A stretch of 64,000 nucleotides of DNA from Darksidea phi (Eukaryota; Ascomycota; Dothideomycetes; Pleosporales; Lentitheciaceae). Shown piece after piece: positions 11,434 through 23,861 of this stretch. The stretch spans positions 1 through 64,000 of the forward strand of contig JASJFT010000021.1 in the NCBI GenBank assembly GCA_030770425.1. Reading direction: 5' to 3'. How positions within the stretch are numbered: the stretch's first letter is position 1; each line of letters begins with the position of its first letter. The position numbers and the translations under genes are program-made. The notes beneath the pieces were generated by a model. The model had not been told where the DNA came from. It ran no database searches and saw only the letters and a list, made by a program, of their open reading frames with translations.

Positions 11434-14077
11434 ATGCCGTACGAAAAGATCGACCAGCTCGCCATCAATACCATCCGAACCCTCGCGGTATGTCTTCCCC
11501 CGCTAGCCCCGCCACTGCCGTCAACAGCTGCCCCGCCATCGCCTTTTTCCTCAACCATCAGCACCGCAGAGTCGACGGCAGCATCCTGTCGCATATTCGG
11601 CTTCAATTGCTGACTCTGCTCGCTCTCTAGGTCGATGCCACGGCCCAGGCCAACTCGGGCCATCCGGGCGCCCCTATGGGTATGGCCCCGGTGGCCCACG
11701 TCCTTTTCAACAAGTTCATGACCTTCAACCCCAAGAACCCCAACTGGGTGAACCGCGACCGCTTCGTTCTCTCGTACGTTACCATTTTCATACTTTCAGC
11801 TATACACCGGCGCGAACGTTGCCAATGGCACTCCTTTCGTGAGGGATGTCCTCCGTGGCGGGGATGGAGCATGCCTGAAACCCTTTTCCGCGGGGTAGAA
11901 GGATGTTGAGACACTTGCTTTTGTCCGCCCAAGGTTCTGTTTTCATATCGGCAGCTTTCACGCACGGCATTTCCGCGCTGCTCCGCTGTGTTGCGATATG
12001 TGGCTGGAATAGACTCTGAGAATGTTGATCAATATGGAAGCACTAACTCCGACGCAGCAACGGCCACGGATGCATGCTCCAGTATGCTCTGCTTCACCTC
12101 TTTGGGTACGCCGTGAGCCTGGACGACCTGAAGAACTTCCGTGTACGTTTTAGCGCATTGACAACAGGTCGTTGCGAGATCGGCTGCTGATTCTGGCTAT
12201 AGCAAGTCGATAGCATCACACCTGGCCACCCAGAGTCTCACGATACCCCCGGTATTGAAGTCACGACTGGCCCTCTCGGCCAGGGTTTCGCCAATGCCGT
12301 CGGTCTCGCTATTGCGCAGGCGCATACAGCGGCCGTCTTCAACAAGCCCAACTTCGAGCTGATCAACAACCACACGTTCATGTTCTTCGGCGATGGCTGC
12401 GCTATGGAGGGCATTGCTAGTGAAGCCGCATCTACTGCCGGCCACTTGCAGCTCGGCAACTTGATCGCTATCTATGACGACAACCATATCTCCATCGGTA
12501 TGTTTCTCGGCGCATCGTGCACTTTACAAGATACTAATGAAGCCATGCAGATGGTGACACCAAGTGCGCCTTCACCGAGGATGTCATGAAGCGGTTCGAG
12601 GCCTATGGCTGGCACACGCAGCACGTCGAAGACGGCGACAATGACCTCGAAGGCATCGAGAGGGCTATCGCTAAGGCCAAGGAGGTCACGGACAAGCCCT
12701 CGGTCATCAAGCTCACCACCACCATCGGTTTCGGCTCTAAACTCCAGGGAACTGGAGGCGTGCACGGCAATCCGCTCAAGTCTGATGACATCAAGCAAGT
12801 CAAAGAGAAGTTCGGGTTTGACCCTGAGAAGACTTTCGTCGTGCCCCAAGAGGTGTATGACATGTATCACAAGCACGCTGCCGATGGCGCGGCCGCTGAG
12901 CAGGAGTGGAACAAGCTCTTCGAGAACTACGGCAAGGAGTACAAAGACCTCCATGCCGACTTGGCTCGACGGTTGACCCGTGACCTGCCAGAGGGCTGGC
13001 AAAACAAGCTCCCCACATACAAGCCCACAGACTCGGCTATCGCATCCCGCAAACTGTCCGAAACCGTCTTGGAGGCTATCCACGATGTGATTCCGGAGCT
13101 CATCTCTGGATCCGCGGATTTGACCGGATCAAACAACACACGTTGGAAGAAGGCTGTCGACTTCCAGCCACCCAACCTTGGTATTGGTGATTGGTCTGGC
13201 CGATACATGCGATACGGTGTGCGTGAGCACGGCATGGCTGCCATCATGAATGGTATGTCCGCATATGGCACCATCATCCCTGCCGGTGGTACTTTCTTGA
13301 ACTTCGTTTCGTACGCGGCTGGTGCTGTTCGTCTGTCTTCGCTCGCCCACCAGCGCGTCATCTATGTCGCTACTCACGACTCCATCGGTCTTGGTGAGGA
13401 CGGCCCGACGCATCAGCCTATCGAGACTCTTGCTCATTTCCGTGCTCTGCCGAACATGATGGTCTGGCGTCCGGCTGACGGCAACGAGACCTCCGCTGCA
13501 TACTACATGGCCCTCACCTCGAAGCAGACGCCATCGATCCTTGCACTCACCCGACAGAACTTGCCCCAGCTTGAGGGCTCAACGATCGAAAAGGCCATCA
13601 AGGGTGGCTACGTCGCTCTTGAGAACAAGGATGCCAACATCACTCTCGTTTCTACGGGGTCTGAGGTCTCGTTGTGCCTGGAGACTGTCAAGACGCTCAA
13701 GGACGAGGGTATTACCGCTCGTGTCGTGTCTCTGCCTTGCGTGGAGGTGTTTGATGCTCAGGATAAGGACTATAGACTCTCTGTCATTCCCGACGGTATC
13801 CCCGCTATGAGTGTCGAAGTCATGTCTACGCTCGGCTGGGAGAAGTACTCGCACGAGCAGTTTGGTCTCAACCGATTTGGTGCTTCTGGTCCATACAAGG
13901 AGGTTTACAAGGTATGTTTGATTTTGACATTGATTACAACAGTGACTGACCGTCTTCTAGAAATTCGAATTCACCCCTGAGGGCATTGCCAAGCGCGCCA
14001 AAGCCACCATTGACTTCTACAAGGACGTCAAGCCCCTCCGCTCGCCTCTCAACCGTGCTTTCACACAGCTCATCTAG
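11434..14077 (+). CDS. Transketolase
   Basis: Cytosolic thiamine-diphosphate enzyme of the non-oxidative pentose phosphate pathway. It moves two-carbon ketol units between xylulose-5-phosphate and ribose-5-phosphate or erythrose-4-phosphate. Six exons: 11434-11487, 11631-11773, 12058-12142, 12203-12497, 12551-13911 and 13961-14077, giving 684 residues, the usual length for fungal transketolases. The start [18 protein letters not shown] is followed by the conserved [10 protein letters not shown], then [21 protein letters not shown] and the ThDP-binding GDGCAMEG with its Asn in YDDNH. The pyrimidine-binding region has [13 protein letters not shown] and [16 protein letters not shown]. The C-terminal domain includes [11 protein letters not shown]. 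Introns crowd the 5' third, which is common in highly expressed fungal genes. Intron 2 (11774-12057) is unusually long for this window. The assignment is firm. Confidence 0.97.
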
Positions 14078-15717
14078 AGTATTGATGGGTACCCCGAGTT
14101 TCGTTGCGGAATATTTTGATGCATCACGATTGATATGGGGATGGCCTCTAACGGACCGGGTAGTGGGTATGGATAACAAGTCCGTGAATGGGGAAAGAAA
14201 TGCGTGTATAGAATTTGATATTCTCGTTTGATTATGCGACTCTATTGGTGACTAGAGTGGTACTGACTGAACTACGGCGATGCAATAAGCTCATTGAAGG
14301 CATTGCCAATGAGGCGAGACGCAGAACAGGCATTGGAAGGAATATGACGTTTTTGTGTTCAAGGAAGCATCGCGTCCACTAACACCCAAGTAGAGCGGGT
14401 CTCGGCATACCTAGCCGCTTCCGAGCCGGCTTGGGATGGGGCCTTGTGACGTTGAGTTGGGAAGCTTATGTTGAACCGATGGGTTGGTGTTTCGTTTCTT
14501 TGGTCCAGAGGTTGACAGGACCCGCTTGAAGGGTCCGGCAATGGTTGGGGTCTTGCGCCAGCTAGCTGTCCTCCATCCCTTCCCTTGGCAAGATCCGTAA
14601 AAGTTACAAAAAGTATGGACAGACTAGGCGCCGTGGTGCTGTAGTTGGAACTGACTAGCCTAGGGCTTACGACTACTACTGTGTTGAAGACGGCAGTTCG
14701 CGACATGGTCTCGTAGAGGAGGGTACAAATGACGTCTCGCGGCCCGCCTTATTCTACGGAGCACGACGGCAGTACAGTGGTGCAAGGCTGAATCTTTGCG
14801 CACCCTGGTGCAACGCCATCCTGGGGATATCGGCCAATAGCAGGGCGAACGAGCCGATTGTACAGCCGTCTCATTTTGAAAGGATCCGAATTGATGCTTC
14901 GAAGCGCTGTGCCGTGCCGCTTGGTTGTGGGCAGCGATTTCTCGCTTCGAAGACGGTGAACGTCTGTCGTAGTCCAGATGCGGCATTTTCGACGGGGTGC
15001 TGGCTGTTAGGATACCCAATTCAGAGACTTGAAATCCGAAGCTGCTCCGTCAATGGGGAACAGTGTATGAGACCTGATGGGCAGGCCGCGGGATATAGCA
15101 GCGCCAGGTATTGCGCATCTTCCTTGGATTGGGCTGATGATGACGGCGCATGGCTTGATGGCTCTGTCGTTTCATCCGAATGAGAGGAAGGAGAGGCAGC
15201 GCCGCAAGGCGCCCTCTTGCGCAGCAGGCCATCAGCTTGCTAAATTTAACGTCTCCACTCCATTTGGCTGGTGGTTGTTGCTGGCCTTTCACACTGCATG
15301 GGCCGGGGGGGGGGGCATTGTCGACCCCCAACGTCACCCCCCGAGACTTCCGGCTTAAAAGCTCCTTCGCAATCTGTAGCGTTGCGGTACCGCGTGCCTT
15401 GCCATTGTGAATCGCGTGCATCACCCATCCCTCAGCCGTACCTGGCGTCGCATGCACACATACCGAGCTGGGTTGCGCCTGGGCCGCCCGCTCAAGCCCC
15501 CAATTCCCCCATATCTGGCCCGCATCCGCCCTCAGCTCTCCACCAGAGCTCTTCCATCAGTCCCCGGAGAATCTCTCCAGTCCCCCATCACATGCATTGA
15601 TCGACTGCTCGGCGACTGCAGCGTGTTTGGTGGCAGCTCAAGCATTTCTTGGCTGCGTAGCCTAGGCCGCAAAGTTCCGCGTTTCTGTGATAGCCGCAGC
15701 GAGTTACGTCGACCAGC
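14078..15717. other. Intergenic region
   Basis: About 1.6 kb without a supported gene. Short open frames on both strands have no motifs and conflict with one another. A poly-G run lies at 15305-15314. The end of the region must contain the promoter of the phosphatidylserine decarboxylase gene. Confidence 0.55.
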
Positions 15718-18700
15718 ATGCCGCGTCCCAAGTTGACTTCCAAGCTCTCGCTCCCCGGCCGCCTCAAGCACAACAACGCCAACGGCACCAATTCCACACC
15801 TACGAGCGTACCCACGAGCCGCAGCGGAAGCCCCAAGCGCACCATGAGCGACCCTACAAAGCAAGGGCTAGTGTTGCGGGCGAATGTCATCAAGGTGGGC
15901 GCGTACCCCGCCGAGCCACGACAGAACTGACAGCTACTGCAGGGGAGAAATCTGGCTGCAAAAGACAGGAGCGGCACTTCGGACCCTGTGAGTACTCCTT
16001 CTCCTGCAATTCGCCTCTTGAGTCTACCACGATGAGCTGGAAGCTGACTTTGGTTGCTGCAGTACCTCGTCCTCACGCTTGGAGACGCCAAAGAAGCCAC
16101 ACCTACGATCAACAAGACCCTGAACCCGGAATGGAACACGACCCTTGAATTCCCCATTACCGGCCAGCAGACGCTGCTCCTCGAGGCCTGCTGCTGGGAC
16201 AAAGATCGCTTTGGCAAGGACTACATGGGCGAGTTTGACGTCATACTCGAGGATGTCTTCCAGAATGCGCAGACGGTGCAGGAGCCAAGGTGGTTCCCGC
16301 TAGAGTCTCGCCGCTCGGGCAAGAAGAAGGCCGTGGTCACGGGCGAGATCCAGATCCAGTTCTCTCTTGTCGACGCGAACAACACGAATGCGAACACCGA
16401 GGATGTCATACGCAAGTTCATGAGTTTCACGGCGCAAACGCCCAGCCCAGACGAGGACGAGGACGAGGCATTGCTGCGTTCCGAAAGCGCGGAGAACGAG
16501 GCACAGAGTGAAGACGAAGACAGCTCGGACGAACCGCTAGACGAATCGAAGAAGGCCGAGAAGCGCGAGAAGCGTCGCAAGAAGCTTCGGCTGGCAAAGC
16601 TCAAGAGAAAAGCGAACAAGCTGCGCGCCTATGAGTTCTCTGATAAGACCGAAGTGGCAGGCGTTCTATTCTTGGAGATCACCAAGATCACAGACTTGCC
16701 TCCCGAGAAGAACGGTAAGCTTAGACCCACAGTAACTTTTGTTCGTATGCTAAGAAGACCATCAGTTACCCGCACATCGTTCGACATGGACCCCTTCGTC
16801 GTCACTTCGCTTGGAAAGAAGACATACCGAACAAAGACCATCAATCACAATCTCAATCCTGTATTTGATGAGAAGCTTGTCTTCCAGGTACTTCACCACG
16901 AAACGAACTACTCCGTCAATTTCACCGTTATCGACAAGGACAAGTTTTCGGGGAATGACTACGTTGGAACGGTGGCTTTCCCGTTGGAAAAGGTAGTGTC
17001 CATTGCTCCGGAAGCCGATCCAACCACAGGCCTTTACAAGCTTCCTGAACCCTCCGAGTCTCCCGGAATCACTGAGGCAAGGAGATCCCGCTTTCGTCTT
17101 CCCATGTCTCGATCTTCGTCAGCTCACAGCCTTTCTCGTCTAGGGAGGCCGAGTCTAAAGAAAGAGAATTCAACGAGCTCGTTGTCAGCCAAAGAGGCAA
17201 ATGATAGCCTACCGCCACCTCCGACTAGTGTTCCTTCCACACCGGGAGTTGACGGCAATGGAAATCCCACACCCCTTATCCCCATAGTAAAGGTCGATCC
17301 CACTTCAGTGGATGACCAGGATCTCAAAATGTTTACATTACCCTTGGAGCTGAAAAACAAGGATCGATGGGAGGCAAAACATCACCCGACTCTCTATATC
17401 CGAGCAAAATATTTGCCTTACAAGGCTCTCCGACAGCAGTTCTGGCGAGCCATGCTTAAGCAGTACGACGCTGATGATAGCGGTTTGATCGACAAGGTTG
17501 AGCTCACCACGATGCTGGACACACTAGGCTCGACCCTTCACGAGTCGACCATTGATGGCTTCTTCCGCCGTTTTGCCGCTGAGCAGAATGGCGAAGAGCT
17601 TCTAACGTTTGACCAGGTGGTCATGTGTTTGGAAGATCAATTGCAGCGAACCGAGGAGAGAGAGGCCAAGAAGAACGTGTGGAACCATCTGGCAAATTCG
17701 AGTTCTAACCTCGACCTCCTCTCGCATTCTAACAGCGACCTTCTTGCAAGTTCTACCAGCGACCTCCTCACGCCGGGCACTATGACACCTTCGCTCAATT
17801 CAGGCACGCAAACGCCCATCAACGCCCATGGGTCATCTACTTCTATCCCCGCTCTGGAAGTAGATCATCTTGGGAAGGGAGGTGAAGATGGGGAATTTAT
17901 CCGACCTGACGATCTGAGAGATGACAAGGGAGAAGAGCATGTGATTGAGATTCGCGAATGCCCCATCTGCCACCAGCCGCGCTTGAACAAGAAGTCCGAT
18001 GCTAATATCATCACCCACGTTGCTACCTGCGCCAGCCAAGACTGGAGACAGGTCAACAATATCGTGATGGCTGGATTTGTCACTTCGAGCCAGGCCCAGC
18101 GCAAGTGGTACTCCAAGGTCATTACGAAAATTTCATATGGTGGATACAAGTTGGGAGCTAACTCTGCAAATATCCTTGTCCAAGATCGTCTCACAGGCCA
18201 AATCAACGAAGAGCGTATGAGTGTATACGTCCGGCTTGGTATTCGCCTGTTGTACAAAGGTCTGAAGGCAAACAACATGGAGAAGAAGCGAAGTATGTGC
18301 TCAAACTCTGAAATCTTCAAATTTTATGCTAATTGCTACTAGTCCGCAAACTACTCCGTTCTCTCAGCTTCAAGCAGGGACGAAAGTATGACGACCCCGC
18401 ATCAGCCGCCGAGATCGAAGGCTTCATTGCCTTCCACCAGCTGGACATGTCCGAAGTCCTCCTACCAGTATCTGAGTTCAAGAGTTTCAACGAGTTCTTC
18501 TACCGCGCGCTAAAGCCCGATGCACGGCCATGCTCGGCACCTGATGATCCCAGGGTCATCGTATCCCCTGCTGATTGTCGGTCCGTGGTCTTCAACTCAC
18601 TCGATACTGCACAAGCAATCTGGGTGAAGGGCCGCGAGTTTACGCTCCAGCGACTTATGGGTGACGCCTATCCCGAGGACGCGAAGCGCTATATAGGTGG

Positions 18701-19311
18701 TTCTCTCGGTATCTTCCGTTTGGCACCACAAGACTACCACCGCTTTCACATACCCGTTGACGGCGTAATGGGCGAGCCGAAGTCGATTGAAGGCGAGTAC
18801 TACACCGTCAACCCGATGGCAATCCGCTCCGCTCTTGATGTGTACGGCGAGAACGTCCGCGTCTTGGTCCCTATCGACTCAGTTACCCATGGACGAGTGA
18901 TGGTTGTCTGTGTGGGCGCTATGATGGTTGGTAGCACGGTCATCACTCGACGTGCGGGCGAACAGGTCAAGCGGGCAGAGGAGCTAGGCTACTTCAAGTT
19001 CGGCGGCAGCACGCTCCTACTGCTCTTCGAGCCTGGGCAGATGAGATACGATGACGATCTCGTTGATAACTCTAAGTCAGCGTTAGAGACTTTGGTATGT
19101 AAACAACTCTCATTTCCATTCGATCTATACTAATAAGAGATAGATCCGCGTCGGCATGTCCATCGGGCACAGCCCCAACCGCGCTCCTTTTACGCCAGAC
19201 ATGCAGAAGGACAATCCAACAATGGAAGAGAAGCAGGATGCAAAGCGCCGCATAGAAGGCAGTCTCGCACCCGAGGGTGTGACAGGCCCGATGCCTGGTG
19301 CTGGTATGTGA
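15718..19311 (+). CDS. C2-domain phosphatidylserine decarboxylase (PSD2 type)
   Basis: Converts phosphatidylserine to phosphatidylethanolamine on Golgi/endosome-type membranes. Six exons: 15718-15894, 15943-15987, 16063-16714, 16766-18292, 18343-19094 and 19144-19311, giving 1106 residues, close to yeast Psd2. The order of parts is a first C2 domain (about 48-160, with the Asp-rich loop DRSGTSDP), a charged coiled segment, a second C2 domain (about 273-370, DMDPFV and DKDKFSGNDY loops), and an EF-hand-like loop (about 524, DADDSGLIDKVE). A CPIC...HVATC zinc-knuckle-like motif lies near 689-715. The decarboxylase domain runs from about 801. The self-cleavage site is GGST near residue 1021 in FKFGGSTLLLLFE; its Ser becomes the pyruvoyl cofactor, leaving a small alpha chain. 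Three of the five introns fall in the last and first few hundred bases. The assignment is firm. Confidence 0.96.
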
Positions 19312-19977
19312 TTGCTGCCATAGGTGGCTTGTAAAAATCGTGCATAAGGGATATTGGGTCAGGAGAGGGCTTGTGTTAGCAGTAACGATTGACGATAGCA
19401 TATAGGAGGGACTTAGGCTACGGGTTGCTGCCTCTTTCCTCGGCGTTGGCTTGTCTTTGCTTGCTTGACAGAGCTGTGTATTGATATATATAGGCGTAGA
19501 CGTTCGCTTTATGCTAGAGGTAATAAGGATATTGCCTTGATAATTAGCGAGTTCATCTGCAAAATAAAGTGTATATTACTTCACCGTCTAAGCTCAGCTC
19601 GGTATACGTGATTGCGTCATGATGTCCAAATTTGGAAGTGGATGACCGTCATAGACGTTGGCGATTCTGGGGTGTAGGGTAGGTCATGTGAGGTTAGCGC
19701 TTGGACCAGGTAGCGTTGTGGTTTGTTTTGGTCTTCATCATCCCGGAAACTACGACGCACCCACCGGAACTCCACCCGTACGACCACGAAAACCGCCTTC
19801 ACCGCGCCAAAGGATTATTCGATATTGCCAATCATTACAGTCGAGCTCTAGACAGCTTTCCGAACATAATCTGCGCGCGCCGCTAGCGTTAGTCCGATTT
19901 GCATGCGTCGTAATTGCGCGCCCATGCACGCGCTTCACCCTCCGTTCACGGCCACAACCGCATAGCAACCGGCACCC
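19312..19977. other. Intergenic region
   Basis: The first part is AT-rich, as expected of the 3' UTR of the decarboxylase gene. The second part leads into the Dsn1 promoter. No gene is seen on either strand. Confidence 0.6.
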
Positions 19978-21883
19978 ATGACCGCTATACTCATCAGGTC
20001 TCCTTTTCAATCGCTTCCAATGGCTACAAATCGCCCAACGACGCGACGGAGGAGTGTAAAGACCGCATTCGACGACGACGATGCGCCGGTCGCAAAGAGG
20101 GCCAAGACGGAAATGAATGGCACGGGAAAAAGAACAAATGGGGCAACAAAGAAGACGGCGAAAGCAGGTGAGTCGGAAGGGCATTTGGGGATGGTGGGGT
20201 TGGATGCGCCGATGGCCTTACGCGCAAATCGCGTAGGGGTGTTAGAACAGGAAGGCGGAGAAGCTGACAGTGTGGTAGCATACGAAGAGAATGACGACGG
20301 CTTCCAATTCGCTCGTCGCACGTCAAAACGGACTACGAAGGCGCCACCACCACCCGAGACCATACCCGAAGAACCTCCCAAACCTGCGCCGGCGCGTAAA
20401 ACGAAGAACGCAATTGTTGCGCCGGAACCAGCACAGTCTGCATCTCAGAAGCGGCGGCGATCGGCGCGCTTGTCAGGCGATAAACATGAATTAAACCAGG
20501 TAGACGGCCCTCCAGACACCGCGAAATCGGCACCCAAACGCACGAAGAAAAGCGCGCCGATAGAGAGGGAGAAGAACAAGCAGGTCACCCCGGCTCCGGA
20601 ACAACAGCAGGAAGAAAAGAGCGCGTTTGTGGGTGCACAAACTCCGAGGCAGAACGGTCTTCATGTGTCTAAGAAGCGTGATGGAGGCGCAACGAAGATC
20701 ATGCTACCTTTTGCAGATACGCCGGTTATCACCCGAAATAAAGAGATGCGGAATGCTAGTAAGGATGGACATAGAAGGAGTAGCACTGGTTTGCGGGGTA
20801 GAAGGGCGAGTTCGCTAATTGATAGCGGCATGTCAAATGGTGAGTATATGCGCTGGTGTCTGCGACTGAAGGCCCCGAGGTCGTTTCGAGAGGATGGAGG
20901 TACTGACGAAGTTGTAGCTCTTCCACACTCCGAGGTCGAGGTCCGCAATTTTTTCAAGTACATCGAGCAAAGTCTACCAGAACCGCGGCGGATGAAGCAG
21001 CTTCTTACATGGTGCGGGTCGCGAGCGCTGCCAGAAAAACCTTCGGGCGACGTGAAGAACGCGAATGCGATAATGGCGGGTGAGCCTTACTATGACTTCT
21101 GAAGAATCCGGCGAGAATTGACATCTGATAGCACGAGCGATCCAGCAAGAGCTAATAGACGATTTTGCAAGCAAGCCCGAGCTTTCCGACTGGTTCAGTA
21201 GGGTACGTGACATGGTCTCTGAAACACATACGGTGCAATTGCTAATCAGCAAACAGGAAGACCCCGCCCCTCTACCAGTAGTCAAGAAGCCGAACCCACA
21301 GAACGAGAAGAACAAGGTCACATTACAAGAATTAGAAGAAGAGGTAAAACGGTACGCTCACGCGATCATCCTCCCGTATGACGTAGCAATACTAATTTAT
21401 CCTAGCCTCGAAGACGAGAAAGCCGCCTGGGAAGCCCTGGCCTCATCCTCAAACCTCATGCCCCCTCCCCCGGCCCCCACAATACACACCCACACCCCCG
21501 CTCTCGACGAAATCGACGCCTCCCTCCTCGACCCTTCGCAAGCCTCAATACTCTCCTCACTACAACGCGCGCATTCCTCGTCGTCCGCATCCGAGCCCGC
21601 GCCCCCTTCAACAGCATTCACGTTCACAACCCCCGCTGCTCTTCACACACATCTCACAAAGCTTTCTCAGTCGTTGGAGCCCAATATCGATCTGTTTGCA
21701 GACGGTGTGCACAAAATCGAACAATATCGCAATACGGCGGAAAGAGCTGCGGACCGTATCTTAGGAACTGCTGCGAAAAGACTGGAAGAAAGAGATAAAC
21801 GAGGGAGGGAGGAGGTGGGTAGTGAGGGCATTGGTGTGGGTGACGTCCTGAGAGGGCTGGCCGGTGTGCTTAATGATTCGTAG
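19978..21883 (+). CDS. DSN1: Kinetochore protein Dsn1/Mis13 (MIND complex subunit)
   Basis: Subunit of the Mis12/MIND complex, which joins inner centromere chromatin to the Ndc80 microtubule-binding complex. Exons 19978-20839, 20918-21079, 21132-21202, 21257-21351 and 21406-21883 give 555 residues. The N-terminal third is disordered, basic and Ser-rich, as usual. A likely Aurora-B-type patch, RRSSTGLRGRRASS, lies about residue 265. The conserved Mis13 block follows intron 1: HSEVEVRNFFKYIEQSLP, then EPRRMKQLLTWCGSRAL, then a helical QQELIDDF segment and the coiled coil LEELEEEVKR. Intron 1 is 78 bases, keeps frame if retained, and has a CTGAC branch site. An alternative start is the ATG at 20020. 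Fungal Mis13 proteins share exactly this EPRRMKQLLTWCG signature, so the family is well supported. Confidence 0.88.
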
Positions 21884-22305
21884 GAATGCATGCACGGTTT
21901 TGTTCAGGTCAAGTTTTTTTTTGTTTCGCACTTTTTTTTGGTTTTACAAGCGATATGGACATGCGATTGTATGCGGATGATATATGCGGTGTTTTTTCTG
22001 CCTGGCTGGGCTACTGGGCGGGCGGCTTTTGTCTTTTATTTTTACGACGAGAATGGCATTTAAGGCGTTTGAGAGACGGGATGCGCTATACCATTTCTCC
22101 CTTTTTTTGGGTGGGGCAAACTAGCTATATTATGCTTTATCGTTCGTGTAAGTTGTTTGGATCGAAATTCAAACTGTTGAGACTATTGCATTGAATCTAC
22201 ACCTCATTAAATTCAAATCATTATCCATTTACACTTATCCCGATGGATAAATGGAAAATCACGATATAACATTTGCTCGCTGTTTTCGTAGATTCAGGAT
22301 CCTGC
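21884..22305. other. Convergent 3' region
   Basis: The region separates the 3' ends of the Dsn1 gene (plus) and the OB-fold gene (minus). It contains T-runs (TTTTTTTT near 21914-21940) and is AT-rich toward 22200. Nothing else is seen. Confidence 0.6.
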
Positions 22306-23861
22306 TCACATCTTCACGCACCAGATAGCTAGTCTACCCACTTGGTCGTCGCCGAGGTAGAAGCCGAAGCCTAGCGTGAGCCGTAGGAAGAGAAGGCGCT
22401 GCTCGAGGTATTGCATTACATCGAGAGAGGCCGTGACGAGTTGCTCAGCCGTTCGTCCTAAGAGCTGCACCCACGCGTCATCGGACAGGATGAGTTTGCC
22501 AGTGCTGATCTGGCCGGTTTCATCTATTACGTTACCGAGCTATATGAGGCGAAGTCAGTCAATGGGCTGGTGGAGGGCGAGGGCGCTGGGGCTTACTATG
22601 CGCGGGTTGATTCGCAGTGCGTTGTCCTTGTCGCACTGTCTGCACTTTGCTATGACGGCGTTGGCGAAGATGGGGAGACCGCAGCATTCTGTACTCAGAA
22701 GCATGTTACGCTTGTAGTTGGTGACGATGTGAACTTGAGTGATGAGCACGCTAATATAGCCCATGACCTTCTCACTCGGGTTTGAGCGAGCGAACTCATC
22801 GATCTCGCTTAACTTGTACAGTACTCTGAGTGTCGCTGTCTCTGCAGCCTCGATATCGAAGACGTCAGTGGGAAAGCCGGGATTGACATGTTCTTTCTTA
22901 GTGAAGCGCTGGGCTAGGGCGCGCACGTATCGGGCGTCTGCCATGTTGGGGTCGAGGTGTATTTGCGTGTTTGCGTTGAGGGAGAGTTTGGCTGTGCGGT
23001 CGATGCGCCAGCCGGGGTTTGCGATGAGGAGAACGGTTTGTGAAGGTTGCCATGAAGATGCTGAGTTGGAGGCTGAGCCGTAGAGGGTGAGGTAACCTTC
23101 TGCGGTGTCGTCGAAGACGCCGATTGAGATGAGCTCGGAAGTAGTGCCGTTCTTGTTCGTAACTGCCTCAAAGCATTGGCATCGACTTTTCCAAGATACA
23201 AGTATAGAACGAAGGAGATGAGATGCTGCTTACACTTCTTCCTCGCGCCAATACTCTTCACGCACACAAGTAGCTTGCAGTCCTCAACATCATACCCCCC
23301 ATCAGTGAAATTCTTCAGCGTCATCAAGCCCGGCAGGGGCTCCGAGTCCCTCACCCCAAATGGCCTCTTATACATAGTCCCATCATCACTCCTCTCATGC
23401 ACCATAAAATGGCAATTGCGCTCGCCCTCAGGAAAAATCGTAGTAAACAGCGGCGCAGCACTAGGCGCCAGACTCGTATGCTCCGACCCATGCGAGATAT
23501 GCACCGTCCAAACCGTCACCAGCTGTCCCAACTTCACCCTGTACTCCGTGTTCGCGTACCAGAGACGCACGGTCATGGCTCCCGTGTCGTCGGCGAGCAT
23601 GATCTTGACGTAGCCTTGTGCGGCTTTGGGACGCTTACTGGGCTTAGGCATGTCGTAGAAGTTGACAATGCGGCCCATGAGGGCGAGGTTGCGGGGACCG
23701 GCTTCCAGGGAGCCGATATCGCTCTCTTCGTAGTCGAGCGTAGGCGTCCAATCTAATGTAGGCGTCGGCAGCGTCATTTCTTCGGGAGTGAAGCCATCGC
23801 CCGGACTGGACTTGGATGGCGAGGATGAGGAGAAGAAGGATTGAATTGATGTCGGTGGCAT
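22306..23861 (-). CDS. RPA1-like OB-fold nucleic-acid-binding protein
   Basis: Three exons, 23861-23234, 23162-22597 and 22539-22306, encode 475 residues. The start is the ATG at 23861 (MPPTSIQSFF), which gives a compact N-terminus; open frame continues upstream to 24068. The middle resembles OB-fold DNA-binding domains (ALMGRIVNFYD..., KIMLADDTGAMTVRLW, VTVWTVHISHG), followed by a second OB-like segment (ELISIGVFDDTAEGYLTLYG). The C-terminal part resembles the zinc-binding DBD-C of RPA1: a CC...CRQC cysteine cluster, then DETGQISTGKL, then LLGRTAEQL. The N-terminal SIQSFF is close to a PCNA-binding PIP box but lacks its Gln. A role in single-stranded DNA metabolism is inferred from the folds only; MEIOB-like or another RPA1 paralog is possible. 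Exon 2 joins with a slightly weak acceptor (GAGGCAG). Confidence 0.75.

Noticed and set aside
14359..15457. Three minus-strand frames upstream of the decarboxylase
   Set aside because: They do not join by plausible introns and show no conserved motif.
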